Below, piece after piece: positions 8,044-16,186 of a DNA stretch of 64,000 nt. The translations under genes and the position numbers were made by a program. The stretch is from assembly GCA_015200025.1 (NCBI GenBank), contig CP054186.1, positions 2,740,001 through 2,804,000 of the forward strand, written 5' to 3'. The DNA comes from Phycisphaeraceae bacterium. GTDB lineage: Bacteria > Planctomycetota > Phycisphaerae > Phycisphaerales > UBA1924. The number at the start of each line of letters is the position of its first letter. Positions within the stretch are counted from its first letter, which is position 1. Under the pieces are notes generated by a model. That model was not told the origin of the DNA. It saw nothing but the letters and a program-made list of their open reading frames with translations, and ran no database searches.

Positions 8044-9093
8044 ATGAACCGTGCACGCATCATCGTCCTCGCCTTGATCGCCGGCACCGCGCTGGCGGCA
8101 GTTGCCCTCGCCCAGTTGCAGCCCGCGGCTTCTGGCCAGCCGCCCGCCGGCGTCGACCCGGCCACTCACGCCGCTCACGTCGCCCAAGGCGCGGGGGCAC
8201 ACACACCCCCCGCGACTCAGCCCGCCGACAACGCCGAGCTCGCCAAGCAGTTGGCCGAGCTCCGCGCACAGATCGCACAGCTCCAAGCCGCTCTGGCGAA
8301 GGGGCAGGCGGCTGGAGGTTCGCCGCAGGCAGCAGGCGGCATGCAGCCGGCCATGCCTCCGGGCCGCATGCCGATGGGCCCCGGCATGGGGATGAAGCGG
8401 ATGGGGAGCGGGTCGATGCCTCCCGCCGGCGGCGGGATGTCGGGCATGCCCGGGATGGCTGGCGGTGGCGGAGGCATGCCGAGCGGAGGGGGCGGGGGCG
8501 GCATGGGCATGATGGACATGGACCAGATGATGATGGGAGGGATGTCGGGAGGTGGGTCCGGCGGCATGTCTGGCATGTCGGGTAGCGGCGGCATGATGGA
8601 CCAGATGATGAGCATGGGGATGTCGCGCATGGGCGGCGGCATGAACACCGGCGGGATGGCGTCCGCACTCCCTGGATTCCCGGGCGCCTCGCACATTTAC
8701 CACCTCGGTGCGACCGGCTTCTTCCTCGACCACGCCTCGCACATCACGCTGACGGTCGAACAACAGAAGCAGCTTGGTGAAATCAAGGAGCAGTCGCTGC
8801 TCAACCAGGCGACGCTCCAGCGGAAGATCGACCAGGCCGAGCAGGAGCTGTGGGATCTGACCGGGAGCGACGCGCCGGACTCGTCCAAGATCGAGGCGAA
8901 GGCGCGAGAGATCGAGCAGACCAAGAGCGAGCAGCGGATCGAGTTCATCCGCGACGTGGGCAAGGCCGCTGGCGTGCTCACCGACGAGCAGCGCAAACAG
9001 CTCACGGGCATGGCGCCGCCCGCTCCAGCGCCGGCGAACCAGCCTGCTGCCATGCCCGGCATGGGTAGCGGCGGCGGCATGAGCGACATGTGA
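8044..9093 (+). CDS. Met/Gly-rich periplasmic metal-binding protein with LTxxQ motifs
   Basis: A 349-residue exported protein. The signal peptide is followed by a short coiled coil (NAELAKQLAELRAQIAQLQAAL), then about 100 residues dominated by Met and Gly (GMGMMDMDQMMMGGM type). The C-terminal helical part has two LTxxQ-like motifs (LTVEQQKQL, LTDEQRKQL), as in Spy/CpxP proteins. Met-rich tracts bind Cu(I) in the oxidising periplasm, and Spy-like helices act as holdases or metal sensors. The ATG follows AAAAGGAG. It leads an operon continuing at least to the heptaheme cytochrome. Confidence 0.78.
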   Translation: MNRARIIVLALIAGTALAAVALAQLQPAASGQPPAGVDPATHAAHVAQGAGAHTPPATQPADNAELAKQLAELRAQIAQLQAALAKGQAAGGSPQAAGGMQPAMPPGRMPMGPGMGMKRMGSGSMPPAGGGMSGMPGMAGGGGGMPSGGGGGGMGMMDMDQMMMGGMSGGGSGGMSGMSGSGGMMDQMMSMGMSRMGGGMNTGGMASALPGFPGASHIYHLGATGFFLDHASHITLTVEQQKQLGEIKEQSLLNQATLQRKIDQAEQELWDLTGSDAPDSSKIEAKAREIEQTKSEQRIEFIRDVGKAAGVLTDEQRKQLTGMAPPAPAPANQPAAMPGMGSGGGMSDM

Positions 9094-9129
9094 ACCGGCG
9101 TTCCATATCAGCCACAAGGAGAACACAGC

Positions 9130-9480
9130 ATGAGCATGCGAGACCCCCACTGCAGGCCGGGAGGTACGGTCGTGTCGATCAAGGCCCCCGACGCGAAGCA
9201 GGTCTTCGTCGCCGGCACGTTCAACAACTGGAGCACCACATCGCATCCCATGAAACGCACGACCCGTGACGGCCGCTGGGTGCTCGACCTCGATCTGGCT
9301 CCCGGAACCTACGAGTACAAGTTCGTTGTGGACGGCCAGTGGTGCTGCGAGCCGGGGTGCGACAAGGCCTTCGACGGCTGCCCGGGCTGCGTCCCCAACG
9401 AGCACGGCACCATGAACCGTCTGCTCGTCGTCGCGGAACTGCCCACGGGTGCGATGCCCGCTGTCGGCCAGAGGCTATGA
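9130..9480 (+). CDS. CBM48 / AMPK-type glycogen-binding domain protein
   Basis: A 116-residue single-domain protein with the isoamylase N-terminal/CBM48 pattern: VSIKAPDAKQVFVAGTFNNW, then RDGRWVLDLDLAPGTYEYKFVVDG. This fold binds alpha-glucans or serves as a regulatory module. A Cys-rich loop (WCCEPGCDKAFDGCPGC) sits where a typical domain has a short turn and may bind metal, which would fit the island. The gene is directly followed by the HD-GYP gene, whose GTG start abuts its stop codon, so the two are probably translationally coupled. Confidence 0.75.
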   Translation: MSMRDPHCRPGGTVVSIKAPDAKQVFVAGTFNNWSTTSHPMKRTTRDGRWVLDLDLAPGTYEYKFVVDGQWCCEPGCDKAFDGCPGCVPNEHGTMNRLLVVAELPTGAMPAVGQRL

Positions 9481-10482
9481 GTGCGCCGCATGGACCCCGA
9501 GAAGGCCAGCCAGCTTCGTAGCGCCGTCGTGTGGACAGTCGTCCTCACGGCGGTGCACTTTGTGCTCGGCACGCGCACGCACGCCGTCCACGGCCTGCAC
9601 ATCGCGCTGGCAGGCCTGTTCATGGTGCCCGTCATCATCGCGGCGGTGGCGATGGAGCGGCGCGGCGCACTCATCGCCGCCGCGGCGATCAGCGGGATCT
9701 ACCTGCTGCATCTCCTGCTCAACTGGCGGAACTCACCCATGTCCAATCCCGACCAGTTCGCGTGGCCCGTGGTGTACGTCGTGGTCGGACTCACCGCAGG
9801 ACAGCTTGTGCACACCGCCAACTACCGGAAGTGGCAGCGGGACGAGGTGATTAGGAAGTCTCAGCGCACCGAGATGGTGCAAGGCCTCACCGGCCTCCTG
9901 ACGGTTCTTGGCGTAAGGGACGCCGCGACGCTCGCGCACTCTCGCCGGGTCGCGGCGATCGCCGTGCGGATTGGTGAGCAGATGGGCCTGGACAGCGTGG
10001 TGGTCAACGACCTTCGCCTCGCGGGGCTCGTGCACGACATCGGCAAGGCCGGTGTGCCCGACGACATTCTCTTCAAGGACGGGAGCCTCACGGAGGAGCA
10101 GACCGTCGTGATGCGGAGTCACGTCGACCTCGCCGTCTCCATGCTCCGGGCCATCCCGGGGACCGACACCATCGCGAGGATCGTGTCGCAGCATCACGAG
10201 TGCCCGGACGGCAGCGGCTATCCGCGCGGGCTGCGGGCCAAGGCGATCGACCCCGCGGCCAGCATCCTACGCGTCGCTGACGTGTACGCGGCACTCACCG
10301 AACCGAGGCCCTACCACACGCCCACGGACACCAGCGCGGCGCTCGCGGTGATGTCCGAGCTGAGCGGTAGCAGAATCGACGCCGCGGCATTCGCGGCGCT
10401 GCGCGCGGTCGTCGGACATGCCGCCGCCAGCGACATCATCGAGTCAGGAAGCACGCCCGCGTTCAAGGAGGTTAACACATGA
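9481..10482 (+). CDS. Membrane-anchored HD-GYP domain protein
   Basis: A 333-residue protein with three or four N-terminal membrane segments (about residues 15-120) and a C-terminal HD-GYP domain. The metal and substrate motifs are visible: LVHDIGKAGVPD, HVDLAVSML, QHHECPDGSGYPRGL. The family hydrolyses cyclic di-GMP. The start is GTG at 9481, or ATG at 9490. It overlaps the diaphorase gene by four bases. A second-messenger phosphodiesterase in a metal and electron-transfer operon suggests control of attachment or metabolism in response to metal, which is inference. Confidence 0.82.
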   Translation: MRRMDPEKASQLRSAVVWTVVLTAVHFVLGTRTHAVHGLHIALAGLFMVPVIIAAVAMERRGALIAAAAISGIYLLHLLLNWRNSPMSNPDQFAWPVVYVVVGLTAGQLVHTANYRKWQRDEVIRKSQRTEMVQGLTGLLTVLGVRDAATLAHSRRVAAIAVRIGEQMGLDSVVVNDLRLAGLVHDIGKAGVPDDILFKDGSLTEEQTVVMRSHVDLAVSMLRAIPGTDTIARIVSQHHECPDGSGYPRGLRAKAIDPAASILRVADVYAALTEPRPYHTPTDTSAALAVMSELSGSRIDAAAFAALRAVVGHAAASDIIESGSTPAFKEVNT

Positions 10483-12311
10483 GGCGCGGGCGAGCGGCAT
10501 TGTCTCTCGGCCTCGGCGTCGCGCTCTGCGTGCCGCTCTCTGTGGCCGCGCAGGTCAGTCCCGAGGAGCACGCCAAACACCATCCCGCGCCGGCAGGTGT
10601 GCCACAGTCGCCGCCAGCAACCTCCACCGGCGCGGGAGCGATGTCGGGCATGGCGGACATGATGCAGGGCATGGGGACAACACCGCCGAAGGAGCTGTAC
10701 CCACGGCTCATCGGGCTCCCCGCACTCTCTCCGGAACAACTCGCCGAGCTGCAGCGCGACGCACATGCGCGCATGGAGTCCGGGACGCGGGCCGTGTCGG
10801 ACGCGCTCCAGGTGCTCCAGGAGGCCGCGGCCAGGAACGACTACGCCGCGATGCAGGACGCGGTGGGACGAATGCGGGAGGGCCTCGCCCGGTTCGACAG
10901 TGGCCTCGCGGCCCACCGTGCCGCCGCCGCGGGCGCTTCGCCCCAGCAGATCGCGCTCGAGTGGTTCAAGAGAGAGCTGAGCCTGCCGATGCACGCCCCC
11001 CCCATGACGCACGGGTGGCTGGGCTGGTCCCTGTGGCACTGGGCGGTCATGGTCTTGCTGAGTGCCTTCGCGGTCGTGATGGTGCTGATGTACGTCGTCA
11101 AGATGAGGCGGGCTACAGCTCTCCTGGCACGCTTGACGGAGCCGCCGCCGGGCGCCGTGGTCGCCATACCGACCCCCACCCCGCCCGCCACAGGGTCGTC
11201 TGGCGTCGATCCACAGGCCCCTCCACCCACGGCATCCGTGTCCGATCGCGCACAGCAGTCGACCGGCACCTGGAGCGGCTCGCTCCGCGTCGCCAGCGTC
11301 TTCGACGAGACGCCGGGGATCAAGACCTTCAGGCTCGTCAATCCGACGGGCGGGCCGGTGCCCTTCGAGTTCCTCCCCGGCCAGTTCCTGACGCTCGCAG
11401 TAGCCCAGGCGGGCAGCACCACCAAGCGTTCGTACACGATCGCATCTTCCGCCGAACAGCGGGGATACGTGGAGATCACTGTCAAGCGTGAGGAGAAGGG
11501 GGTGGTGTCGCGGTACCTGCACGACCGCGTCGCGCCGGGCGATCTGCTCCAGGTCGCCGCGCCCCAGGGCCGCTTCACGTTCACGGGCGCCGAGGCGGAC
11601 GGGATCGTGTTGATCGGCGGCGGGGTGGGCATCACTCCTCTCATGAGCGTGGTGCGATCGCTCACGGACAGGGGTTGGGACAAGGACATCTTTCTGCTCT
11701 TTGCCTGCCGCACCTCGGCGGACTTCGTGTTCCGGGAAGAACTCGAGCGCCTGCAGAAGCGGCACCCGAATCTGCACGTCGTCGCGACCATGTCCCGCGC
11801 CGACGGCACCGCATGGATGGGCCCGAAGGGTCGCATGACCAAGGAGCTCATCACCCAGTCCGTGCCGGACATCGCGCGTCGAAGGGTCCACCTGTGCGGC
11901 CCGGCAACCATGATGGACGCCACGCGAGCGATGCTGCTTGAGCTCGGCGTCCCCGGCGAGCAGATCCGGACCGAGGCATTCGGCCCGGCCGGCAGCAAGA
12001 GTGACCGGCAGGCGACGGTCCAGGCCGCGATGGTCGAGCCTTCGCCAGCGACGCCTGTGGTGGCATTCACCATCTCCAATCGATCGGCCCCCTTGCCGCC
12101 GGGGACGAGCGTGCTCGAGGCCGCCGAGCATGTGGGCGTGGTCATCGATAACTCTTGCCGAGCGGGAACCTGCGGGCAATGCAAGGTCCGGCTCAGGAAG
12201 GGGTCGGTGACGATGGCCGTCGAGGACGCGCTGTCGCCTGAGGAGAAAGCGAACGGCATCGTCCTCGCATGCCAGGCCCAGGCGACGACCAACCTCGAAG
12301 TGGAGGCCTGA
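10479..12311 (+). CDS. Membrane diaphorase: FAD/NAD(P)H reductase with C-terminal 2Fe-2S ferredoxin
   Basis: A 610-residue protein. The N-terminus is exported and His/Met-rich (signal peptide, then HAKHH). A membrane helix spans about 180-208. A cytosolic ferredoxin-reductase-type FAD domain (RSYTIAS) and NAD-binding domain (GGGVGITPLMS, CGPATMMDA) cover about 265-500. A plant-type 2Fe-2S domain ends it, with Cys at about 561, 566, 569 and 597 (CRAGTCGQC, LACQ). It should oxidise NAD(P)H and pass electrons to a partner, most likely the cytochrome b-like protein encoded next. Confidence 0.85.
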   Translation: MRRGRAALSLGLGVALCVPLSVAAQVSPEEHAKHHPAPAGVPQSPPATSTGAGAMSGMADMMQGMGTTPPKELYPRLIGLPALSPEQLAELQRDAHARMESGTRAVSDALQVLQEAAARNDYAAMQDAVGRMREGLARFDSGLAAHRAAAAGASPQQIALEWFKRELSLPMHAPPMTHGWLGWSLWHWAVMVLLSAFAVVMVLMYVVKMRRATALLARLTEPPPGAVVAIPTPTPPATGSSGVDPQAPPPTASVSDRAQQSTGTWSGSLRVASVFDETPGIKTFRLVNPTGGPVPFEFLPGQFLTLAVAQAGSTTKRSYTIASSAEQRGYVEITVKREEKGVVSRYLHDRVAPGDLLQVAAPQGRFTFTGAEADGIVLIGGGVGITPLMSVVRSLTDRGWDKDIFLLFACRTSADFVFREELERLQKRHPNLHVVATMSRADGTAWMGPKGRMTKELITQSVPDIARRRVHLCGPATMMDATRAMLLELGVPGEQIRTEAFGPAGSKSDRQATVQAAMVEPSPATPVVAFTISNRSAPLPPGTSVLEAAEHVGVVIDNSCRAGTCGQCKVRLRKGSVTMAVEDALSPEEKANGIVLACQAQATTNLEVEA

Positions 12312-12314
12312 GCG

Positions 12315-13079
12315 ATGCAGGAACGTGAACGGGCCATCGTGACTGGATTGCTGCTGCTCCTCCTGGTGCTGGCGCTCGGGTTCTCCGTCCACCGCGACCC
12401 GCGTTTCCCGGGCAGCCTCGCGGGCGGCGTGCTGGGGATCTCCGCGGCCGCGCTGATGCTCGTGCCGCTGGCATACCTCGTGGTCAAGCGCCTCCCGTTC
12501 CTTAAGGGGCCGGTGACGCGTGTTGTGTCGATGCGCACGCTGCTGGCCGTCCACATCTACGCGGGCGTGCTCGGACCGATCCTCGGCGTGCTGCACAGCG
12601 GGCACCGCTTCGAGAGCCCGCTGGGGATCGCGCTGACCGCGATGATGCTCATCGTCGCCGTGAGCGGCTTCGTCGGACGCTACCTCATGGGCCGCCTGAG
12701 CGCCGACTCGCGCGAGCAGCAGCAGATGCTCGCCGGGATGCGCGTCGCGTACGAGCGGACGGCCGGCGAGCTGGCCAAGGAGCCCGAGGCCGCTGCGGCC
12801 CTGCGGCCGTTCGCGGGATTCTTCTCGCGTCTGGCCGCCCCCTTCTTCGTAGCCGACCCAGCCGCGGGCGCTGGCCGCCCACCCGGCGTGCGCGAGCGAG
12901 CGATTCGGCTGTCCGAGTCGATGGCCGACCTCGAGTACGCCATCAAGTCTCACGAGGTCGTCAAGGACGCGTTCGGCCGTTGGCTCGCGTGCCACATCGT
13001 TATCGCCATCGTGCTCTACGCGCTCCTGGCCGTCCACGTCTGGTCGGCGTGGTACTTCGGGATCAGGTGGCTGCCATGA
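12315..13079 (+). CDS. Cytochrome b-like membrane protein
   Basis: A 254-residue protein with four or five membrane helices. Candidate heme-ligand His lie within or near helices (TLLAVHIYAGV, GVLHSGHRF, WLACHIVIAIV, LLAVHVWSAW). Such diheme cytochrome b subunits carry electrons across the membrane. It starts four bases after the diaphorase gene and its stop overlaps the start of the multiheme cytochrome, so the three are coupled. I infer an electron route from NAD(P)H through FAD/2Fe-2S and heme b to periplasmic hemes c. Confidence 0.75.
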   Translation: MQERERAIVTGLLLLLLVLALGFSVHRDPRFPGSLAGGVLGISAAALMLVPLAYLVVKRLPFLKGPVTRVVSMRTLLAVHIYAGVLGPILGVLHSGHRFESPLGIALTAMMLIVAVSGFVGRYLMGRLSADSREQQQMLAGMRVAYERTAGELAKEPEAAAALRPFAGFFSRLAAPFFVADPAAGAGRPPGVRERAIRLSESMADLEYAIKSHEVVKDAFGRWLACHIVIAIVLYALLAVHVWSAWYFGIRWLP

Positions 13080-13885
13080 AGAGGATCGAGATCATCTACG
13101 CGGTCGTGACACTCGGGGCTCTGGGTGCGGCCGCGGCGCTGCCGCTGATGTCGCACCGCGGAGGCACGTCCGCGGCTCCCGGATGGGGCGAGTTCGTGAA
13201 CCCGGGCAGGCTCTCGTTGAAGCATGAGTTCCTCGCCGACCGCTGCGAGGCATGCCACACGCCGCACAAGGGCCCGACGGCCGACAAGTGCGTGGCGTGC
13301 CACGCGTCGGGGGCGGTGACCGAGGGTGTTCTCGCCAAGCAGAGCACGCGGTTCCACGCCGACGTCGGGACGTGCTCGGAGTGCCATGTCGAGCATCTCG
13401 GACGCGAGCGCCGCCCGATCGACATGGTGCACGCCGCGCTCGTCGACCACGCCGAAGAGTCGGCGTCCAGCGGCGCGCTCACCGAGGCGGACGCCCGCTC
13501 CATCATGGCGGCCCTCGGCGTGGCCTCGTCGCGGCCGGCGCCGCACCCCCGGATCACCCCGCGCGAGCTGGCGCTCGACTGCAACGCGTGCCACGCCAAT
13601 CAGGATCCGCACCGGGGGCTCATGGGCAGCGGCTGCGCCTCCTGCCACGCCACCAGCGCGGCCGTCGGCGGATGGTCGATCCGCGAATTCCGCCACCCCT
13701 CCGCGTTGTCGACCGACTGCGCGCAGTGCCATCAGGCCCCGCCCAGCCACTACATGGAGCACTTCTCGATGGTGTCGATGAAGGTCGCCCGGATCGAGAG
13801 CGCGGACGTGAGCCAGTGCTACCTCTGCCACAAGACGAACTCGTGGAACGACATCAAGGGGGTCGGTTGGTACAAGCACCATTGA
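13076..13885 (+). CDS. Heptaheme c-type cytochrome
   Basis: A 269-residue exported protein with an N-terminal membrane anchor or signal and seven CxxCH heme-binding motifs: CEACH, CVACH, CSECH, CNACH, CASCH, CAQCH, CYLCH. The ATG at 13076 overlaps the upstream TGA. Covalent heme c would be added outside the cytoplasmic membrane. It is the likely acceptor of electrons from the preceding two proteins. The terminal acceptor (metal ion, oxyanion or another cytochrome) cannot be seen. Confidence 0.85.
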   Translation: MKRIEIIYAVVTLGALGAAAALPLMSHRGGTSAAPGWGEFVNPGRLSLKHEFLADRCEACHTPHKGPTADKCVACHASGAVTEGVLAKQSTRFHADVGTCSECHVEHLGRERRPIDMVHAALVDHAEESASSGALTEADARSIMAALGVASSRPAPHPRITPRELALDCNACHANQDPHRGLMGSGCASCHATSAAVGGWSIREFRHPSALSTDCAQCHQAPPSHYMEHFSMVSMKVARIESADVSQCYLCHKTNSWNDIKGVGWYKHH

Positions 13886-13937
13886 CGGCGCGCGTCGCTG
13901 TCTGCGGTCGTCAAGCAGGAGTCAAAGGAGTTCACGC

Positions 13938-14285
13938 ATGCGCCCGAACGCTGGTATTTGGGTTTCTGGCTCACTCGTTCTTCTCGCGGCACTCGCCGTG
14001 GGCTGCTCCACAACGCCGCATCGTCAGTCGGACTCGGTGGCCGACGGAGTCCGGGTTTGCCGTTCGTGCTACGACGCGGCGAAGAGGGAGGTGCATCTCT
14101 GGGGCGAGTACCGAGGAGGTGGCTGGCGGCACGTCGAGTACCGGCGCGTACATCAGTGTCCCGAATGCAGAACGGATGTGTCCATCTACGAACAAGAAGG
14201 GGAGCTCAGGCTTTGGTGTGCCAAGTGTGCGCCGGAAGGTGTGGACTGTGACAAGTGTTTGCCACCCGTCTCGAACCGACGATAA
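13938..14285 (+). CDS. Lipoprotein with multiple CxxC motifs (copy 2)
   Basis: A 115-residue lipoprotein (lipobox LAVGC), paralogous to the one at 5411. It keeps CRSCYDAAK, CPECRTDVSIYEQ and CAKCAPEGVDCDKC in the same order. The loop between the first two pairs is aromatic and basic. The ATG follows AAAGGAG. Retention of both copies, each before or near a TolC-type gene, suggests related roles at the envelope. Confidence 0.75.
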   Translation: MRPNAGIWVSGSLVLLAALAVGCSTTPHRQSDSVADGVRVCRSCYDAAKREVHLWGEYRGGGWRHVEYRRVHQCPECRTDVSIYEQEGELRLWCAKCAPEGVDCDKCLPPVSNRR

Positions 14286-14317
14286 GCCGCATGCATACAT
14301 GACGTTCGGATTTCCCC

Positions 14318-14683
14318 ATGCTCGAAGTGTCTATCAACGCCGCATCACGAGTCATCGAGGCCATCGCCGCGGTGATGATCGTCGCCTCGACTGTGATGGG
14401 GGTGTTCGAGGTCGCTCGTGCTGCAATGGCTCGTGATCTCGACGGTCAGGTCACGACTGCCCGTCTCCGCCTCGCCGGACGGTTGGTATTGTCCCTGGAA
14501 TTCCTCATTGCCGCCGACATCCTCAAGACCGTGACCACCCCGACCCTCGAGGGCATGGGCCTGCTCGCGGGTGTGATCGTGATCCGCACCGTCCTCAGCC
14601 TGTCCATCGCCTTCGAACTCCGCAAGGCAACAACTGCCAGCCAACCTGCCTCTGTCATTCCAGCCACGGAGCCCTCTCCATGA
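14318..14683 (+). CDS. DUF1622 family membrane protein
   Basis: A 121-residue protein with three hydrophobic helices and the DUF1622 pattern (helix 1 EAIAAVMIVASTVMGV, then RLRLAGRLVLSLEFLIAADILKT and a third segment). The family has no assigned biochemical function. It ends with a four-base ATGA overlap onto the TolC-type gene, implying coupling. Confidence 0.8.
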   Translation: MLEVSINAASRVIEAIAAVMIVASTVMGVFEVARAAMARDLDGQVTTARLRLAGRLVLSLEFLIAADILKTVTTPTLEGMGLLAGVIVIRTVLSLSIAFELRKATTASQPASVIPATEPSP

Positions 14684-16140
14684 CCCTCAGTCGTTCATCC
14701 CGCGCGGCATTGTCGGCGGTGTGCATCTTCACGTTGGCCGGTTGCGTGTCCGTCCGGCCCGACGAGCGCTTCGGCGACGTGCGCTCCGCCGCCGCCGAGC
14801 GCCTCGGGCCGGCGACGTCTCGGGTGCACTGGCGACTGGGTGGGCCCGAAGACGCGGACGCCGATGGGTTCGTGTCCGGGCTGCTCGCACAGCCCCTCAC
14901 GGCCGACGCCGCGGTGCAGGTCGCCCTGCTCAGATCGCGCGAGCTCCAAGCCGTCTATGAAGACCTCGGCGTGGCTCAGGCCGACCTCGTCCACGCGGGG
15001 CTTCTCCGCAACCCCGACTTCGCCGGCTTCTTCCGCATACCCGACCGCGGGCCCAGCGGCGTCAACTGGAACGTGGGCCTGGACCTCTGGCTGGACGTGT
15101 TCCTCGTACCCCTTCGCAAGCGCATCGCGGGCAACGACCTCGACGCGGCGCTGCTGCGCGTCACGGACGCGGTGCTCGACAAGGCGACACGCGTCCGCGT
15201 TGCCTGGCACCGGCTCGCCGCGGATCAGCGCGTACTCGAGCACCAGCGCGCCCTAGCAGACTTCGGCGCGGCCGCGCGGGACATCGCGGAGCAGCAGTTC
15301 CCGCTCGGCCACGTCCCGGAGATCGAACTCGCCCGGGAACGTCTTGCCGCCGCGGAGGCGGCCATCGCACTGGACCAGGCCGAGTCGGCCGCCCGGATCA
15401 GCCGCGAGGAGCTCGGGCGGCTCCTGGATCTAACCGACGGCCTCACGCCTTGGTCGATCGCCGCGAACGACGATCCGGTGCCGTCCGGCGATCCTGACGT
15501 CGAAGGAATGGTGACCACCGCGTTGGATCGCCGCCTCGACCTTGCGCTCCTCGCCCGCGAGGTGGAGCAGCAGCGGCTCGGGCTGGAGTTCGACCGCAAG
15601 TGGTTCCTCGCCAAGGGGAGCGTCGGCGTCGAGACCGAACGCAGCAGTGAGGGAGTTCAATCCACCGGCCCGCACTTCAGCGTGGAACTCCCCATCTTTC
15701 ACCAGCACCAGGCGGTTTACGCCCGGCGGGAGGCACTCATCCGCCAGGCGGAGGAGCGTTTGGCGTCCCGCCGGGGCGCGGCCCGCGCCGAGGTGCGCAC
15801 TGCGGCCGAGCGGATGGCGCTCGCCCGTCGTTCACTCGCTCGCTACGAGCGCGTGATCCTCCCTGAGCGGCGGAAGGTCGGCCAGCTCGCGCTCGCTGAG
15901 CACAACGCCATGATCACGGGCTACCCCGAACTGCTCGCAGCTAAGAGCGCCGAGGCCCGCTCGGCCATCGACGCGGCGCGAGCCCAGCAGGACTACTGGA
16001 CCGCCCGCGCCGAGCTTGAGCGTGCGATGGGCGTTCGCGTCCCTAAGCGCGCGGAGGCCATCGTCGCTCCCCCCGCTGGTGTCCCTTCCCAGCCACCTCC
16101 AATGGCGATGCCCGACATGCCGGGCATGAAGCACCCCTGA
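14680..16140 (+). CDS. TolC-family outer membrane protein with Met/His tail
   Basis: A 486-residue lipoprotein-type outer membrane factor (lipobox TLAGC). Helical hairpin regions include DLGVAQADLVHAGLLRNPDF and FSVELPIFHQHQAVYARREA. The C-terminal tail is Met/Pro-rich and ends MPGMKHP, a feature of copper-handling proteins. It is a diverged paralog of the protein at 5798. No RND transporter accompanies it. The multicopper oxidase gene follows 46 bases downstream. Confidence 0.83.
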   Translation: MTLSRSSRAALSAVCIFTLAGCVSVRPDERFGDVRSAAAERLGPATSRVHWRLGGPEDADADGFVSGLLAQPLTADAAVQVALLRSRELQAVYEDLGVAQADLVHAGLLRNPDFAGFFRIPDRGPSGVNWNVGLDLWLDVFLVPLRKRIAGNDLDAALLRVTDAVLDKATRVRVAWHRLAADQRVLEHQRALADFGAAARDIAEQQFPLGHVPEIELARERLAAAEAAIALDQAESAARISREELGRLLDLTDGLTPWSIAANDDPVPSGDPDVEGMVTTALDRRLDLALLAREVEQQRLGLEFDRKWFLAKGSVGVETERSSEGVQSTGPHFSVELPIFHQHQAVYARREALIRQAEERLASRRGAARAEVRTAAERMALARRSLARYERVILPERRKVGQLALAEHNAMITGYPELLAAKSAEARSAIDAARAQQDYWTARAELERAMGVRVPKRAEAIVAPPAGVPSQPPPMAMPDMPGMKHP

Positions 16141-16186
16141 CTCAATCGCACACGCCCAGCAAACCGATCGACCGGAGTCCTCGACT

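Noticed and set aside
10311..13037. 908-residue minus-strand ORF
   Set aside because: His/Arg-rich antisense of the diaphorase and cytochrome genes, which have clear motifs on the plus strand.
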